Source: Arenibacter antarcticus
GTDB lineage: Bacteria > Bacteroidota > Bacteroidia > Flavobacteriales > Flavobacteriaceae
Reading direction: 5' to 3'
DNA: 64,000 nucleotides
NCBI RefSeq assembly: GCF_041320605.1
Contig: NZ_CP166679.1
Span: 1,116,001 to 1,180,000, forward strand
Every line of letters begins with the position of its first letter. Within the stretch, counting starts at the first letter, position 1. A model generated the notes under the pieces. The model was not told where the DNA came from and searched no databases. It worked only from the letters and a program-made list of their open reading frames with translations. This document shows, piece after piece, positions 57,095-64,000 of this stretch. The translations under genes were made by a program, and so were the position numbers.

Positions 57095-58669
57095 ATGGAA
57101 ATGACATTACAACAAGAAAATAAATTTGAAATAATAATAATGGGGGGAACCCCAGGAGGTATTGCCACGGCAATAACTGCTGCACGCTTAGGACACAAAG
57201 TCGCACTAATAGAGCCACATAACCACATAGGAGGTATGACTACCAGCGGTTTGGGCAAAAGCGATGTTGAACAAAAGGAATTTATAGGAGGCCTATTTAA
57301 AGAATTTACTAAAAAAGTTTTTGAATTTTATAAAGATAAATACGGCCCAAACTCCAATGATGTTAAGCTTTGCCGTGAAGGGTATTATTTTGAACCCTCT
57401 GTTGCGGAGTACATACTAATGGAAATGTTAAAGGAAACAGGCAAAATAACAATTTTCAAGGGGCATTTACTTAAAGAAACCTTAGTTGAGGGAAACAAAC
57501 TAACAGGCATTATTATTTTACGAAAATCTACAAAAGAACTAAGGCAGTTGGCTGGAACTATTTTTATCGATGCCACATACGAGGGCGATCTTTATGCTGC
57601 AGCTGGCGCTGAATACTCCCTAGGACGGGAAGGCAAGGACGAATATAATGAGCCGCATGCGGGAGTAATTTATTTTGATTACGATAAAGGGGTTTTTCTT
57701 CCGGGTAGTACGGGTGCTGCAGATGATGGTTTGCCGGCGTATACTTACCGTTATTGCATGACCACTGACATCCATAACAGTAGGATTTTGGAAAAAGAAC
57801 CTGATAATTACAACCGTAGTATATATACCCCCTATTTTGACGATCTTAAATCGGGAAGGTTAAGTGCCCCATCAACTTTCCATGAAGGTTGGGGCTACTA
57901 TCCCGAACATTTTGATACTATGGTTAGGGCCTTGTCAGTAACCGATCTTCCAAATTCAAAAGTTGATGGCAACACTAACCCTAGACCATTGGCCTTTCCC
58001 TTTCCTGAAGAAAACAAAGGCTATATAGAAGGAAGTATGGAAACGCGAAATCGCATTTGCAATCGCCATAAGGATATTGCCTTAGGCCTAATTTGGTTCC
58101 TACAAAACGATACCGAAATACCTGAGGAACACAGAAAAATGGCTAGAAAGTACAATCTCCCATTAGATGAATTTACCGACAATAAAAATTTTCCTTTTCA
58201 ACTATATATAAGGGAAGGTCGCAGGTTAAAGGGAGAATATACTATCACTGAACACGATGTGGCAGTTACGGAAAGTACACCAGACTTTTTTTCCCACCAC
58301 GATACTATTGCCATGGGGGAATTTCCAATAGATAGTTTTCCCGTACATAAAATACCCAGTAAAGACAATATTGTTCTTGAGGGGTATTTGGGTATGCTAG
58401 CCCATTTAACCCAACCTTATGAAATTCCGTATCGAGCCATGATTCCTAAAAAGATAGACGGCTTAATTGTTCCGGTTGCCTTATCCGCAACACATGTAGC
58501 ATTCTGTTCCATTAGAATGGAGCCTACTTGGATGTCTCTAGGACAAGCAGCAGGAGTAGCTGCCCATGTATGCCTCAAAAACAGTGATATTCCAAGAAAT
58601 GTGAACATTTCTGAAGTTAGGGATATTCTGAAAAAACAAGGTCAGGTATTAAAAAATAAATTGACATGA
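57095..58669 (+). CDS. FAD-dependent oxidoreductase
   Basis: 524 residues, family FAD_oxidored (PF12831 type). Rossmann FAD site IIMGGTPGGIATAITAARLG with VALIEP and HIGGMTTSGLGKSD, then FIDATYEGDLYAAAGAEYSLG, and a C-terminal TWMSLGQAAGVAAHV. Such genes are frequent beside glycan-degrading enzymes in Bacteroidota and Planctomycetes; the reaction is not known. No signal peptide, so cytosolic. 43 bases after the symporter. Confidence 0.85.
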   Translation: MEMTLQQENKFEIIIMGGTPGGIATAITAARLGHKVALIEPHNHIGGMTTSGLGKSDVEQKEFIGGLFKEFTKKVFEFYKDKYGPNSNDVKLCREGYYFEPSVAEYILMEMLKETGKITIFKGHLLKETLVEGNKLTGIIILRKSTKELRQLAGTIFIDATYEGDLYAAAGAEYSLGREGKDEYNEPHAGVIYFDYDKGVFLPGSTGAADDGLPAYTYRYCMTTDIHNSRILEKEPDNYNRSIYTPYFDDLKSGRLSAPSTFHEGWGYYPEHFDTMVRALSVTDLPNSKVDGNTNPRPLAFPFPEENKGYIEGSMETRNRICNRHKDIALGLIWFLQNDTEIPEEHRKMARKYNLPLDEFTDNKNFPFQLYIREGRRLKGEYTITEHDVAVTESTPDFFSHHDTIAMGEFPIDSFPVHKIPSKDNIVLEGYLGMLAHLTQPYEIPYRAMIPKKIDGLIVPVALSATHVAFCSIRMEPTWMSLGQAAGVAAHVCLKNSDIPRNVNISEVRDILKKQGQVLKNKLT

Positions 58670-58707
58670 TCAGATAGCCAAATAAACTTTATCTTAAAAA
58701 AATCAAA

Positions 58708-59256
58708 ATGGCACAAAAACTAAAAGCAATTATTCCACCCTTATTGACCCCTTTAACCGATGGTTTCAATTTGGATGTATCAGCCGTGAACAGACTAATT
58801 GAGCATTTAATCCTCGGTGGAGTGCATGGTGTATTCATCTTGGGAACTACTGGCGAGGCCACAGGCCTAAGGTATGATGTAAGACAGGAAATGATAAAGG
58901 AAACTGTACTCATGGGTGGCGATGGAGGTGTAAATGGTGGAGCCAACTTGTTTCCACGATTATACGTTGCACTGTACCAAGCTTCATTGGACAGGGATTT
59001 TCAAAGAATGGAACAGTTGCAGAAGCAAGTTATGGAAGTAGCAAGAATGCTTTACAATATTGGTAAATATGGATCTAGCTATCTAAAAGGATTGAAAGGA
59101 GCAGCTTCGCTTTTAGGTTTGTGTAGTCCATATCTTGCCCCTCCCTTTAAACAGTTCAAGGAATTGGAAATGGAAGTGATCTCTAATAATTTGAAAGAAA
59201 TTCAATCCAATATAGAGAAATTAGGGCTGTCTGGTCACACTCAGAAGTATATTTAG
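58708..59256 (+). pseudogene. DapA/NAL-family aldolase with internal deletion
   Basis: 182 codons where the family has ~300. Residues 1-67 are a normal DapA start (IIPPLLTPLT, GVHGVFILGTTGEATGL), then the chain jumps to LMGGDGGVNGGANLFPRLYV, which in the family follows about 120 residues later. The missing segment holds the Schiff-base lysine and the catalytic tyrosine, so the product cannot be an active aldolase. The frame is kept, so a clean in-frame deletion is likely. Parent function could have been a 2-keto-3-deoxy acid or sialic-acid aldolase. Confidence 0.87.
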
Positions 59257-59349
59257 AATTATCAAATACAGATATAAAAAAAACTAAACCACATCCTTAT
59301 TAAAATAAACCCACTTTCTTTTGATATTGTGAAATAATTAATTACTATT

Positions 59350-59365
59350 GCTTAATCGATAAAGC
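59350..59365. promoter_or_regulatory. putative LacI-type operator 3
   Basis: GCTTAATCGATAAAGC within the 22-bp near-perfect palindrome ATTGCTTAATCGATAAAGCAAT (20 of 22 positions symmetric), 144 bases before the second symporter. Confidence 0.7.
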
Positions 59366-59508
59366 AATTAGTGCTGCATAACTTTCATCCATTATTAAAT
59401 GGTTTTGACGCCATATTAAAATAAAGGATTTTACCATTACACAACACTTAAGTACGCTGAATATCCTACTTTTAAAAATTAAACCAAATACCTAAATAAC
59501 CAATTATA

Positions 59509-61008
59509 ATGAACAGTTTAGATTTAATCGTATTCTTCGTTTACATAGCGGGAATAGCCCTTTTCGGTGGCTCGTTTTTTAAAAAGAGTAGAACTTCTTC
59601 GTCCTATACTATGGGCAATAAAGACATCCCTGGATGGGTAGTGACCATGTCTATTTTTGCCACCTTCGTTAGTAGTATAAGTTACCTTGCCCTGCCAGGG
59701 AATGCCTATCTATCTAACTGGAATGCCTTGGCTTTTAGCCTTTCCCTTCCCATTGCCTCCTTAATTGCAGTCAAGTATTTTGTGCCGTTGTACAGGAAAA
59801 TCAACAGTCCTTCTGCCTACACCTATATGGAGCAACGTTTTGGCGCTTGGGCGCGCATCTATGTGTCCCTTTGCTACCTGCTGACACAGCTAATGCGAAT
59901 CGGGACCATTTTATATCTCTTGGCCCTTACGCTAAATGCTATTGTAGGATGGGATATGATTACCATAATAATTTTTACGGGTTTGGTAGTTTCTATATAT
60001 TCTATGTTAGGGGGAATCACTGCGGTATTATGGACTGATGCCATTCAGGGAATTATATTAATTGTCGGGGCCTTGGTCTGTGTTGGATTTATTCTTTTTA
60101 ACATGCCCGAAGGGCCAGGTCAAGTATTCGCCATTGCTGCGGAGAATGATAAATTTGGACTGGGAAGTTTCAGCCTTAGCTTATCCGAACCCACCTTCTG
60201 GGTAGTATTGATTTACGGAGTATTCATCAACCTTCAAAATTATGGTATAGACCAGAATTATGTACAGCGGTATATGGCCTCGAAATCTGATAAGGAAGCT
60301 CAAAAATCAGCATTGATTGGGGGATTAATCTACCTCCCCATTTCCGCCATATTTCTTTTTATTGGCACTTCGCTTTTCGCCTATTACAGTTCCGCCGACA
60401 CCCTTCCCGTAGCCCTGCAGGATATAAACAAAAGTGACAGTGTATTTCCCTACTTTATCGTTAACGCCCTACCGGCAGGGCTTACGGGACTTATGATCGC
60501 CTCTATCTTTGCGGCGGGAATGAGCACCATATCAACGAGTTTTAATAGTTCGGCTACCGTATTTCTTACCGACTATTATAATAAGTATTTTAAAAAGACC
60601 GCATCGGACAAAGAAGGAATGCGAGTTCTTTATATTTCATCAGCTATCATAAGTGTTATTGGAATCGTTATTGCCATTGCCATGATAAACGTAAAAAGTG
60701 CTCTTGATGCCTGGTGGAAACTTTCCTCCATATTTAGCGGAGGCATGTTGGGACTATTACTATTAGGACTTTTCTCTAAAACTAAAAATATTAAAGGAGC
60801 ACTCGTTGGAGTACTCGTAGGCCTATTAATTATTATCTGGATGAGCCTTTCCAGCACGCTTTTTGGTGAAGATTCCCTTGGTGCTTCATTCCATACGTAT
60901 CTGACCATTGTATTTGGAACGACAGCCATATTCCTAGTGGGTTTCCTTATATCCATAATCAACAAAAAAACCGATGAAATCTATGATCCTGAAGATGGAA
61001 CATCATGA
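59509..61008 (+). CDS. sodium:solute symporter (SSS family)
   Basis: 499 residues, ~13 helices; SSS motifs YTMGNKDIPGWVVTMSIFATFVSS, YSMLGGITAVLWTDAIQGIILIVG, FAAGMSTISTSFNSSATVFL. It is a paralogue of the symporter at 55531, with its own upstream operator and a TACTTTTA promoter-like box at ~59468. Likely imports a second product of the same glycan. Confidence 0.92.
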   Translation: MNSLDLIVFFVYIAGIALFGGSFFKKSRTSSSYTMGNKDIPGWVVTMSIFATFVSSISYLALPGNAYLSNWNALAFSLSLPIASLIAVKYFVPLYRKINSPSAYTYMEQRFGAWARIYVSLCYLLTQLMRIGTILYLLALTLNAIVGWDMITIIIFTGLVVSIYSMLGGITAVLWTDAIQGIILIVGALVCVGFILFNMPEGPGQVFAIAAENDKFGLGSFSLSLSEPTFWVVLIYGVFINLQNYGIDQNYVQRYMASKSDKEAQKSALIGGLIYLPISAIFLFIGTSLFAYYSSADTLPVALQDINKSDSVFPYFIVNALPAGLTGLMIASIFAAGMSTISTSFNSSATVFLTDYYNKYFKKTASDKEGMRVLYISSAIISVIGIVIAIAMINVKSALDAWWKLSSIFSGGMLGLLLLGLFSKTKNIKGALVGVLVGLLIIIWMSLSSTLFGEDSLGASFHTYLTIVFGTTAIFLVGFLISIINKKTDEIYDPEDGTS

Positions 61009-61128
61009 TACGATTTTGTATCCACATTCATAAACCATGTTAACAATGAATCTTAGTTAGAATTTTGTAATTTTAACAATTATAAAATATCTGCTTTAAA
61101 ACCATTAACTTACAGAATACTACTAAGT

Positions 61129-61136
61129 TACATTTG
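61129..61136 (+). promoter_or_regulatory. Bacteroidota -7 promoter box
   Basis: TACATTTG, exact TAnnTTTG match, 41 bases before the LacI gene. No LacI-type operator is seen next to it, so the regulator may not repress itself. Confidence 0.6.
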
Positions 61137-61176
61137 CAGATTTATATTAAATCATTAATTTGAATCTAAGAATAAC

Positions 61177-62193
61177 ATGAAACCTAAAACATCATTAAAG
61201 GATATCGCAAAAGTTGTGGGGGTTTCCATACCCTTGGTTTCGTATGTTCTAAGCAACAAAGGGAAAGAGAATAGGGTATCAGAAAAAACTGCCAAGAAGA
61301 TAAGGCAGGTGGCGAAGGAACTTAACTATCATCCCAACTGGAATGCAAGAAGCCTTAAAACCAATAAAACAAGATCTATTGGAGTTATTGTGGCAGATAT
61401 TTCTAATCCCTTTTTCTCGCACTTGGCAAGAACTATTGAAGACGAGGCGTTTTCGCAGGATTATACGGTTATTTTTGGATCGTCGGACGAAAAGGTGGAG
61501 AAATTCAATAAGGTGTTAGATTTTCTTAAAATGAGACAGGTCGATGGGTTTATTATAGCGGCACCAGAGGGGTCAAAAGATATTATTGCTGAACTTACCA
61601 ATGCGGATACCCCCTTTGTGTTGATTGATAGGTTCTTTAATGATCTAAATACCAATTTTGTTACGGTAGACAATTTTAAGGCCTCCATGCAGGCAACCAA
61701 TTATTTATTGGAAAAAGGAAACAAAAAAATTGGAGCTATACTATATGAATCATCCTTACATCATTATCAAGAAAGACATCTAGGATACTTAGAGGCTCTT
61801 AAGCAAGCCGGATTGCCCGTGAATAGCGAATTCATAAAAAAGATTGATAATAGGTCTTTAAAAAAAGAAATGAAAAGGGTAGTACAAGAATTGGTCCAAG
61901 ATGCTGGAGTAGACGCCATCTATTTCCATACCAATACCTTGGCAGAAGAAGGTTTAACACAAATGCTAGACTTGGACAGGAAAATACTAAAGAGGATTAA
62001 TGTGGTGGTATTCGATCAAAATTCGTCCTATCGATTCCTGGAGGATCCCATACCCTATCTACATCAACCCATAAAAAAAATAGGTCAAAAGGCATTGCGA
62101 ATCCTTATAGGGCAGATAGAGGACCCAAGCCAAGCCATTCAACAGATCTCCTTTGAAACCCGTCTAGAAACTAGCGCACTAAAATTAGAATAA
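61177..62193 (+). CDS. LacI-family transcriptional regulator
   Basis: 338 residues. N-terminal helix-turn-helix TSLKDIAKVVGVSIPLVSYVLSN and hinge helix NWNARSLKTNKT, then a periplasmic-binding-type effector domain (IGVIVADISNPFFSHLARTIE; VDGFIIAAPEG; a CcpA/RbsR-like C-terminal HQPIKKIGQKALRILI). The 16-bp palindromes upstream of three units of this locus are the best candidates for its operators. Convergent with the lldD-like gene, separated by a strong hairpin. Confidence 0.92.
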   Translation: MKPKTSLKDIAKVVGVSIPLVSYVLSNKGKENRVSEKTAKKIRQVAKELNYHPNWNARSLKTNKTRSIGVIVADISNPFFSHLARTIEDEAFSQDYTVIFGSSDEKVEKFNKVLDFLKMRQVDGFIIAAPEGSKDIIAELTNADTPFVLIDRFFNDLNTNFVTVDNFKASMQATNYLLEKGNKKIGAILYESSLHHYQERHLGYLEALKQAGLPVNSEFIKKIDNRSLKKEMKRVVQELVQDAGVDAIYFHTNTLAEEGLTQMLDLDRKILKRINVVVFDQNSSYRFLEDPIPYLHQPIKKIGQKALRILIGQIEDPSQAIQQISFETRLETSALKLE

Positions 62194-62262
62194 AGTTGTT
62201 CAAAACTGAATTAGATAAGGTTTAATTCAATTTACCATTAAGCTAAGGATTGGGTCTATAAT

Positions 62263-62306
62263 AGCCTGATTAGTGGATTTCAATAAAACACTCCACTAAT
62301 CAGGCT
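62263..62306. terminator. bidirectional terminator
   Basis: 15-bp perfect stem AGCCTGATTAGTGGA / TCCACTAATCAGGCT with a 14-base loop, followed on the plus strand by TTAATTTAT. Between the convergent LacI and lldD-like genes. Confidence 0.87.
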
Positions 62307-62332
62307 TTAATTTATCTTGAAGGGTATCACTT

Positions 62333-63493
62333 TTAGATCAAGTGATTAGGGAAATCCCTTACATCTTCACAGCAAATCTGTTCCATTACCTGTTGCAATT
62401 CTGTTTTTAAAAGTGATATAGTATGATCTCCGCCCGCAGCACCCAAGGCTGCCACTCCGTACATAAAAGAGCGCCCAAGAAAAGTGAATTCTGCACCGCT
62501 GGCTAAAGTTCTGGCGATATCCGGACCACCTCTTAATCCACTATCCATCATCACCTTTATTTGGTCTCCGTATTTTTCAGCAATTCTGACCAAGGGCTTT
62601 ATGGTAGACTCCCCGGCATCCAATTGCCTACCACCGTGATTAGAAACGATAATGCCGTCTAGTCCCAACTTAATGGCACTCTCGGCATCGGCCTCATTGG
62701 CGACACCTTTTATCACTAATTTCCCTTTCCACATATCGCGGATCGGCTTTATTTTTTCTTCGTTTAATCTACCCGTAAATGTTTGGTCCATAAATTTCCC
62801 CAACTGTGCCAAGTCTAGCCCCTTAGGCATATAGGGTCTTAAGGTCTCAAAATTAGGCTGACCATATTTTAGGGTATTCACGGCCCAACTAGGTTTTCCC
62901 AATACCTGAAGAATATTTTTTACGGACATTTTGGGTGGCATGGCCAAACCATTTCTAATATCGCGTGGCCTAAATCCGAAAGTAGGGACATCGGCCAAAA
63001 TCACTAATACAGGGCATTCTGCAGCTTCTGCCCTTTTAATAATATCGTCCCTAACACTATCCTCCGTTGGATGGTACAATTGAAACCACGCCTTACCCTC
63101 GGTAATTTCACTTATCCGCTCTATACTACTAGTACTAACAGTACTCAATATAAAGGGAATATTATGCTCAAAGGCAGCTTTCGCCAAGATTTCTGGAGCA
63201 TTGGGCCATATAAGTCCTTGTAGTCCTACAGGAGCAATGCCGAAAGGAGCATCGTAGGTATGCCCAAATAGCTCCGTTTTCATACTAGATCCGGTATGCT
63301 TACTTAAATAATAAGGCAAAAGCTCTACTTTCCTAATTTCGGAAGTGTTTTTATGCAAATTCACATCCTCGTTACAACCCCCGTCCAGATATTCAAAAGC
63401 AAATTTTGGAATCCTTTCTATTGCCCTATTTCTTAAATCGGTTACGGAAGGGTATTTGGTATTGATCTTTATCTCTTTCTTATTTTGCTGCAT
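62333..63493 (-). CDS. lldD: FMN-dependent alpha-hydroxyacid dehydrogenase (L-lactate type)
   Basis: 386 residues. Family motifs: FAFEYLDGGCNEDVNLHKN, GIAPVGLQGLIWPNAPEI, IIVSNHGGRQLDAG (catalytic His/Arg region) and MMDSGLRGGPDIARTLA. It oxidises L-lactate or a similar 2-hydroxyacid with FMN. In a fucose/rhamnose pathway it would handle L-lactate formed from lactaldehyde. 47 bases after the mutarotase stop, same strand. Confidence 0.9.
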   Translation of the reverse strand: MQQNKKEIKINTKYPSVTDLRNRAIERIPKFAFEYLDGGCNEDVNLHKNTSEIRKVELLPYYLSKHTGSSMKTELFGHTYDAPFGIAPVGLQGLIWPNAPEILAKAAFEHNIPFILSTVSTSSIERISEITEGKAWFQLYHPTEDSVRDDIIKRAEAAECPVLVILADVPTFGFRPRDIRNGLAMPPKMSVKNILQVLGKPSWAVNTLKYGQPNFETLRPYMPKGLDLAQLGKFMDQTFTGRLNEEKIKPIRDMWKGKLVIKGVANEADAESAIKLGLDGIIVSNHGGRQLDAGESTIKPLVRIAEKYGDQIKVMMDSGLRGGPDIARTLASGAEFTFLGRSFMYGVAALGAAGGDHTISLLKTELQQVMEQICCEDVRDFPNHLI

Positions 63494-63540
63494 AACGCTT
63501 AAATCCTATGATGATTTGACTTATTCTACTCTAATTGATC

Positions 63541-63870
63541 TTACAATTGAAAAACCCGCTCCATGAGCATCCACTTTTCACCTGGTTCGGCAAAAGGCAA
63601 TGCCTGTTGGTATTTCCACATTAATTCCTCCCACTTTTCATTTTCAGGGTACTTAGCATCGATTTTTGCCTTTTTTTCAAAGGAAAAGCTTTCATCGGCG
63701 TCGATAATCATGAACATACGATTCCTTACCCTATAAATTTCCATATCCTTTATCCCTGACTCCCTAAGGCTTTGAAGAATCTCTGGCCATACTTCCTTAT
63801 GGTAATCGTCATATGCCTTAATCAACTCCGGGTCGTCTTTAAGATCCATGGCCAAACAAAATCTTTTCAT
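63541..63870 (-). CDS. rhaM: L-rhamnose/L-fucose-type mutarotase
   Basis: 109 residues of the L-rhamnose mutarotase family (DUF718): CLAMDLKDDPELIKAYDDYH, VWPEILQSLRESGIKDMEIYR and WEELMWKYQQALPFAEPGEKW. It interconverts anomers of a 6-deoxy-hexose. With FucI and a FucP-like permease next to it, L-fucose is the likely substrate. The lldD-like gene follows downstream; the permease gene lies upstream. Confidence 0.88.
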   Translation of the reverse strand: MKRFCLAMDLKDDPELIKAYDDYHKEVWPEILQSLRESGIKDMEIYRVRNRMFMIIDADESFSFEKKAKIDAKYPENEKWEELMWKYQQALPFAEPGEKWMLMERVFQL

Positions 63871-63925
63871 ATCTTTTATTTAAGAGGTTAAACCAATATT
63901 TAAGCAATCGCTAACTAATACTACT

Positions 63926-64000
63926 TTATGCAAGCTTTATTTCATACTTTTTAAATACGCGGAATCCGTACCAAGCAATGAAGACGAAACACATGAGTGG
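63926..64000 (-). CDS. FucP-like sugar permease, C-terminal end only
   Basis: The minus-strand frame open at the window edge reads PLMCFVFIAWYGFRVFKKYE and ends at 63926-63928 after IKLA. The last hydrophobic helix followed by YGF and a basic tail is typical of the end of MFS L-fucose permeases (FucP). Only 24 codons are visible, so the call rests on that tail and on the neighbouring mutarotase and fucose isomerase. Confidence 0.6.
   Translation of the reverse strand, partial: PLMCFVFIAWYGFRVFKKYEIKLA

Overview
The window looks like chromosomal DNA of a Bacteroidota bacterium, most likely a marine member of the Flavobacteriaceae (genus not resolved). The DNA is AT-rich. Several genes are preceded by the Bacteroidota-type -7 box TAnnTTTG instead of a sigma-70 -10/-35 pair. 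The gene families (short arginine decarboxylase next to agmatinase and a deoxyhypusine-synthase-like protein, sodium:solute symporters and Asp-box lipoproteins in a sugar locus, very large secreted proteins beside a beta-barrel) also fit that group. These taxonomic statements are inference; no database was searched.

Layout. 1-10.8 kb: end of tex, ssb, a pentapeptide-repeat protein, VOC and CBS proteins, a membrane-anchored M28 peptidase overlapping an NAD-binding epimerase, small secreted proteins and a short-chain L-threonine dehydrogenase. 10.8-17.3 kb (minus strand): a retropepsin-like/RimK fusion, a second VOC protein, a DUF155 protein, an acidic protein and a compact polyamine cluster (deoxyhypusine-synthase-like, agmatinase, arginine decarboxylase). 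17.7-20.6 kb: secreted or membrane-associated unknowns and moaC-moaE. 20.8-31.1 kb: a minus-strand, three-gene surface or secretion operon (570-aa beta-barrel, 2139-aa secreted protein, FN3 protein). Two diverged copies of an operator-like motif lie upstream of the barrel gene and of the giant gene. 31.6-39.1 kb: EamA permease, DoxX, cupin, then a SAM-I riboswitch followed by a tiny Cys/Met-rich leader ORF and two OsmC genes, a second M28 peptidase and two DUF3592 proteins. 39.4-40.7 kb: a RelE/ParE toxin-antitoxin pair and a tRNA-Arg(CCU) gene. Three tandem 86-bp repeats follow the tRNA gene, and each begins with a copy of the tRNA 3' end.

40.9-64.0 kb is a deoxy-sugar or glycan utilisation locus. 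It has an AraB-like FGGY kinase, L-fucose isomerase, three Asp-box (sialidase-fold) proteins, an FG-GAP lipoprotein, a GH2 glycosidase, a Tat-exported M14 carboxypeptidase-like protein, two SSS symporters, a FAD-dependent oxidoreductase, a DapA-family gene, a LacI regulator and, on the opposite strand, an FMN alpha-hydroxyacid dehydrogenase, a rhamnose/fucose-type mutarotase and the last 24 codons of a FucP-like permease. Similar 16-bp palindromic operators (centre ..AAwCGwTwAA..) precede three of its transcription units, which suggests one LacI regulon. No susC/susD pair and no fuculose-phosphate aldolase are in the window.

The locus is visibly eroding. The GH2 gene carries a frameshift in a G-run, the DapA-family gene has lost about 120 internal codons in frame, and one Asp-box gene is reduced to its signal peptide plus its last ~30 codons with a stop. 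A signal-peptide-like stub also precedes the first symporter. The most unusual items are the SAM riboswitch plus sulfur-amino-acid-rich mini-ORF, the tRNA-Arg repeat array, and the barrel/giant-protein operon with its paired motif.
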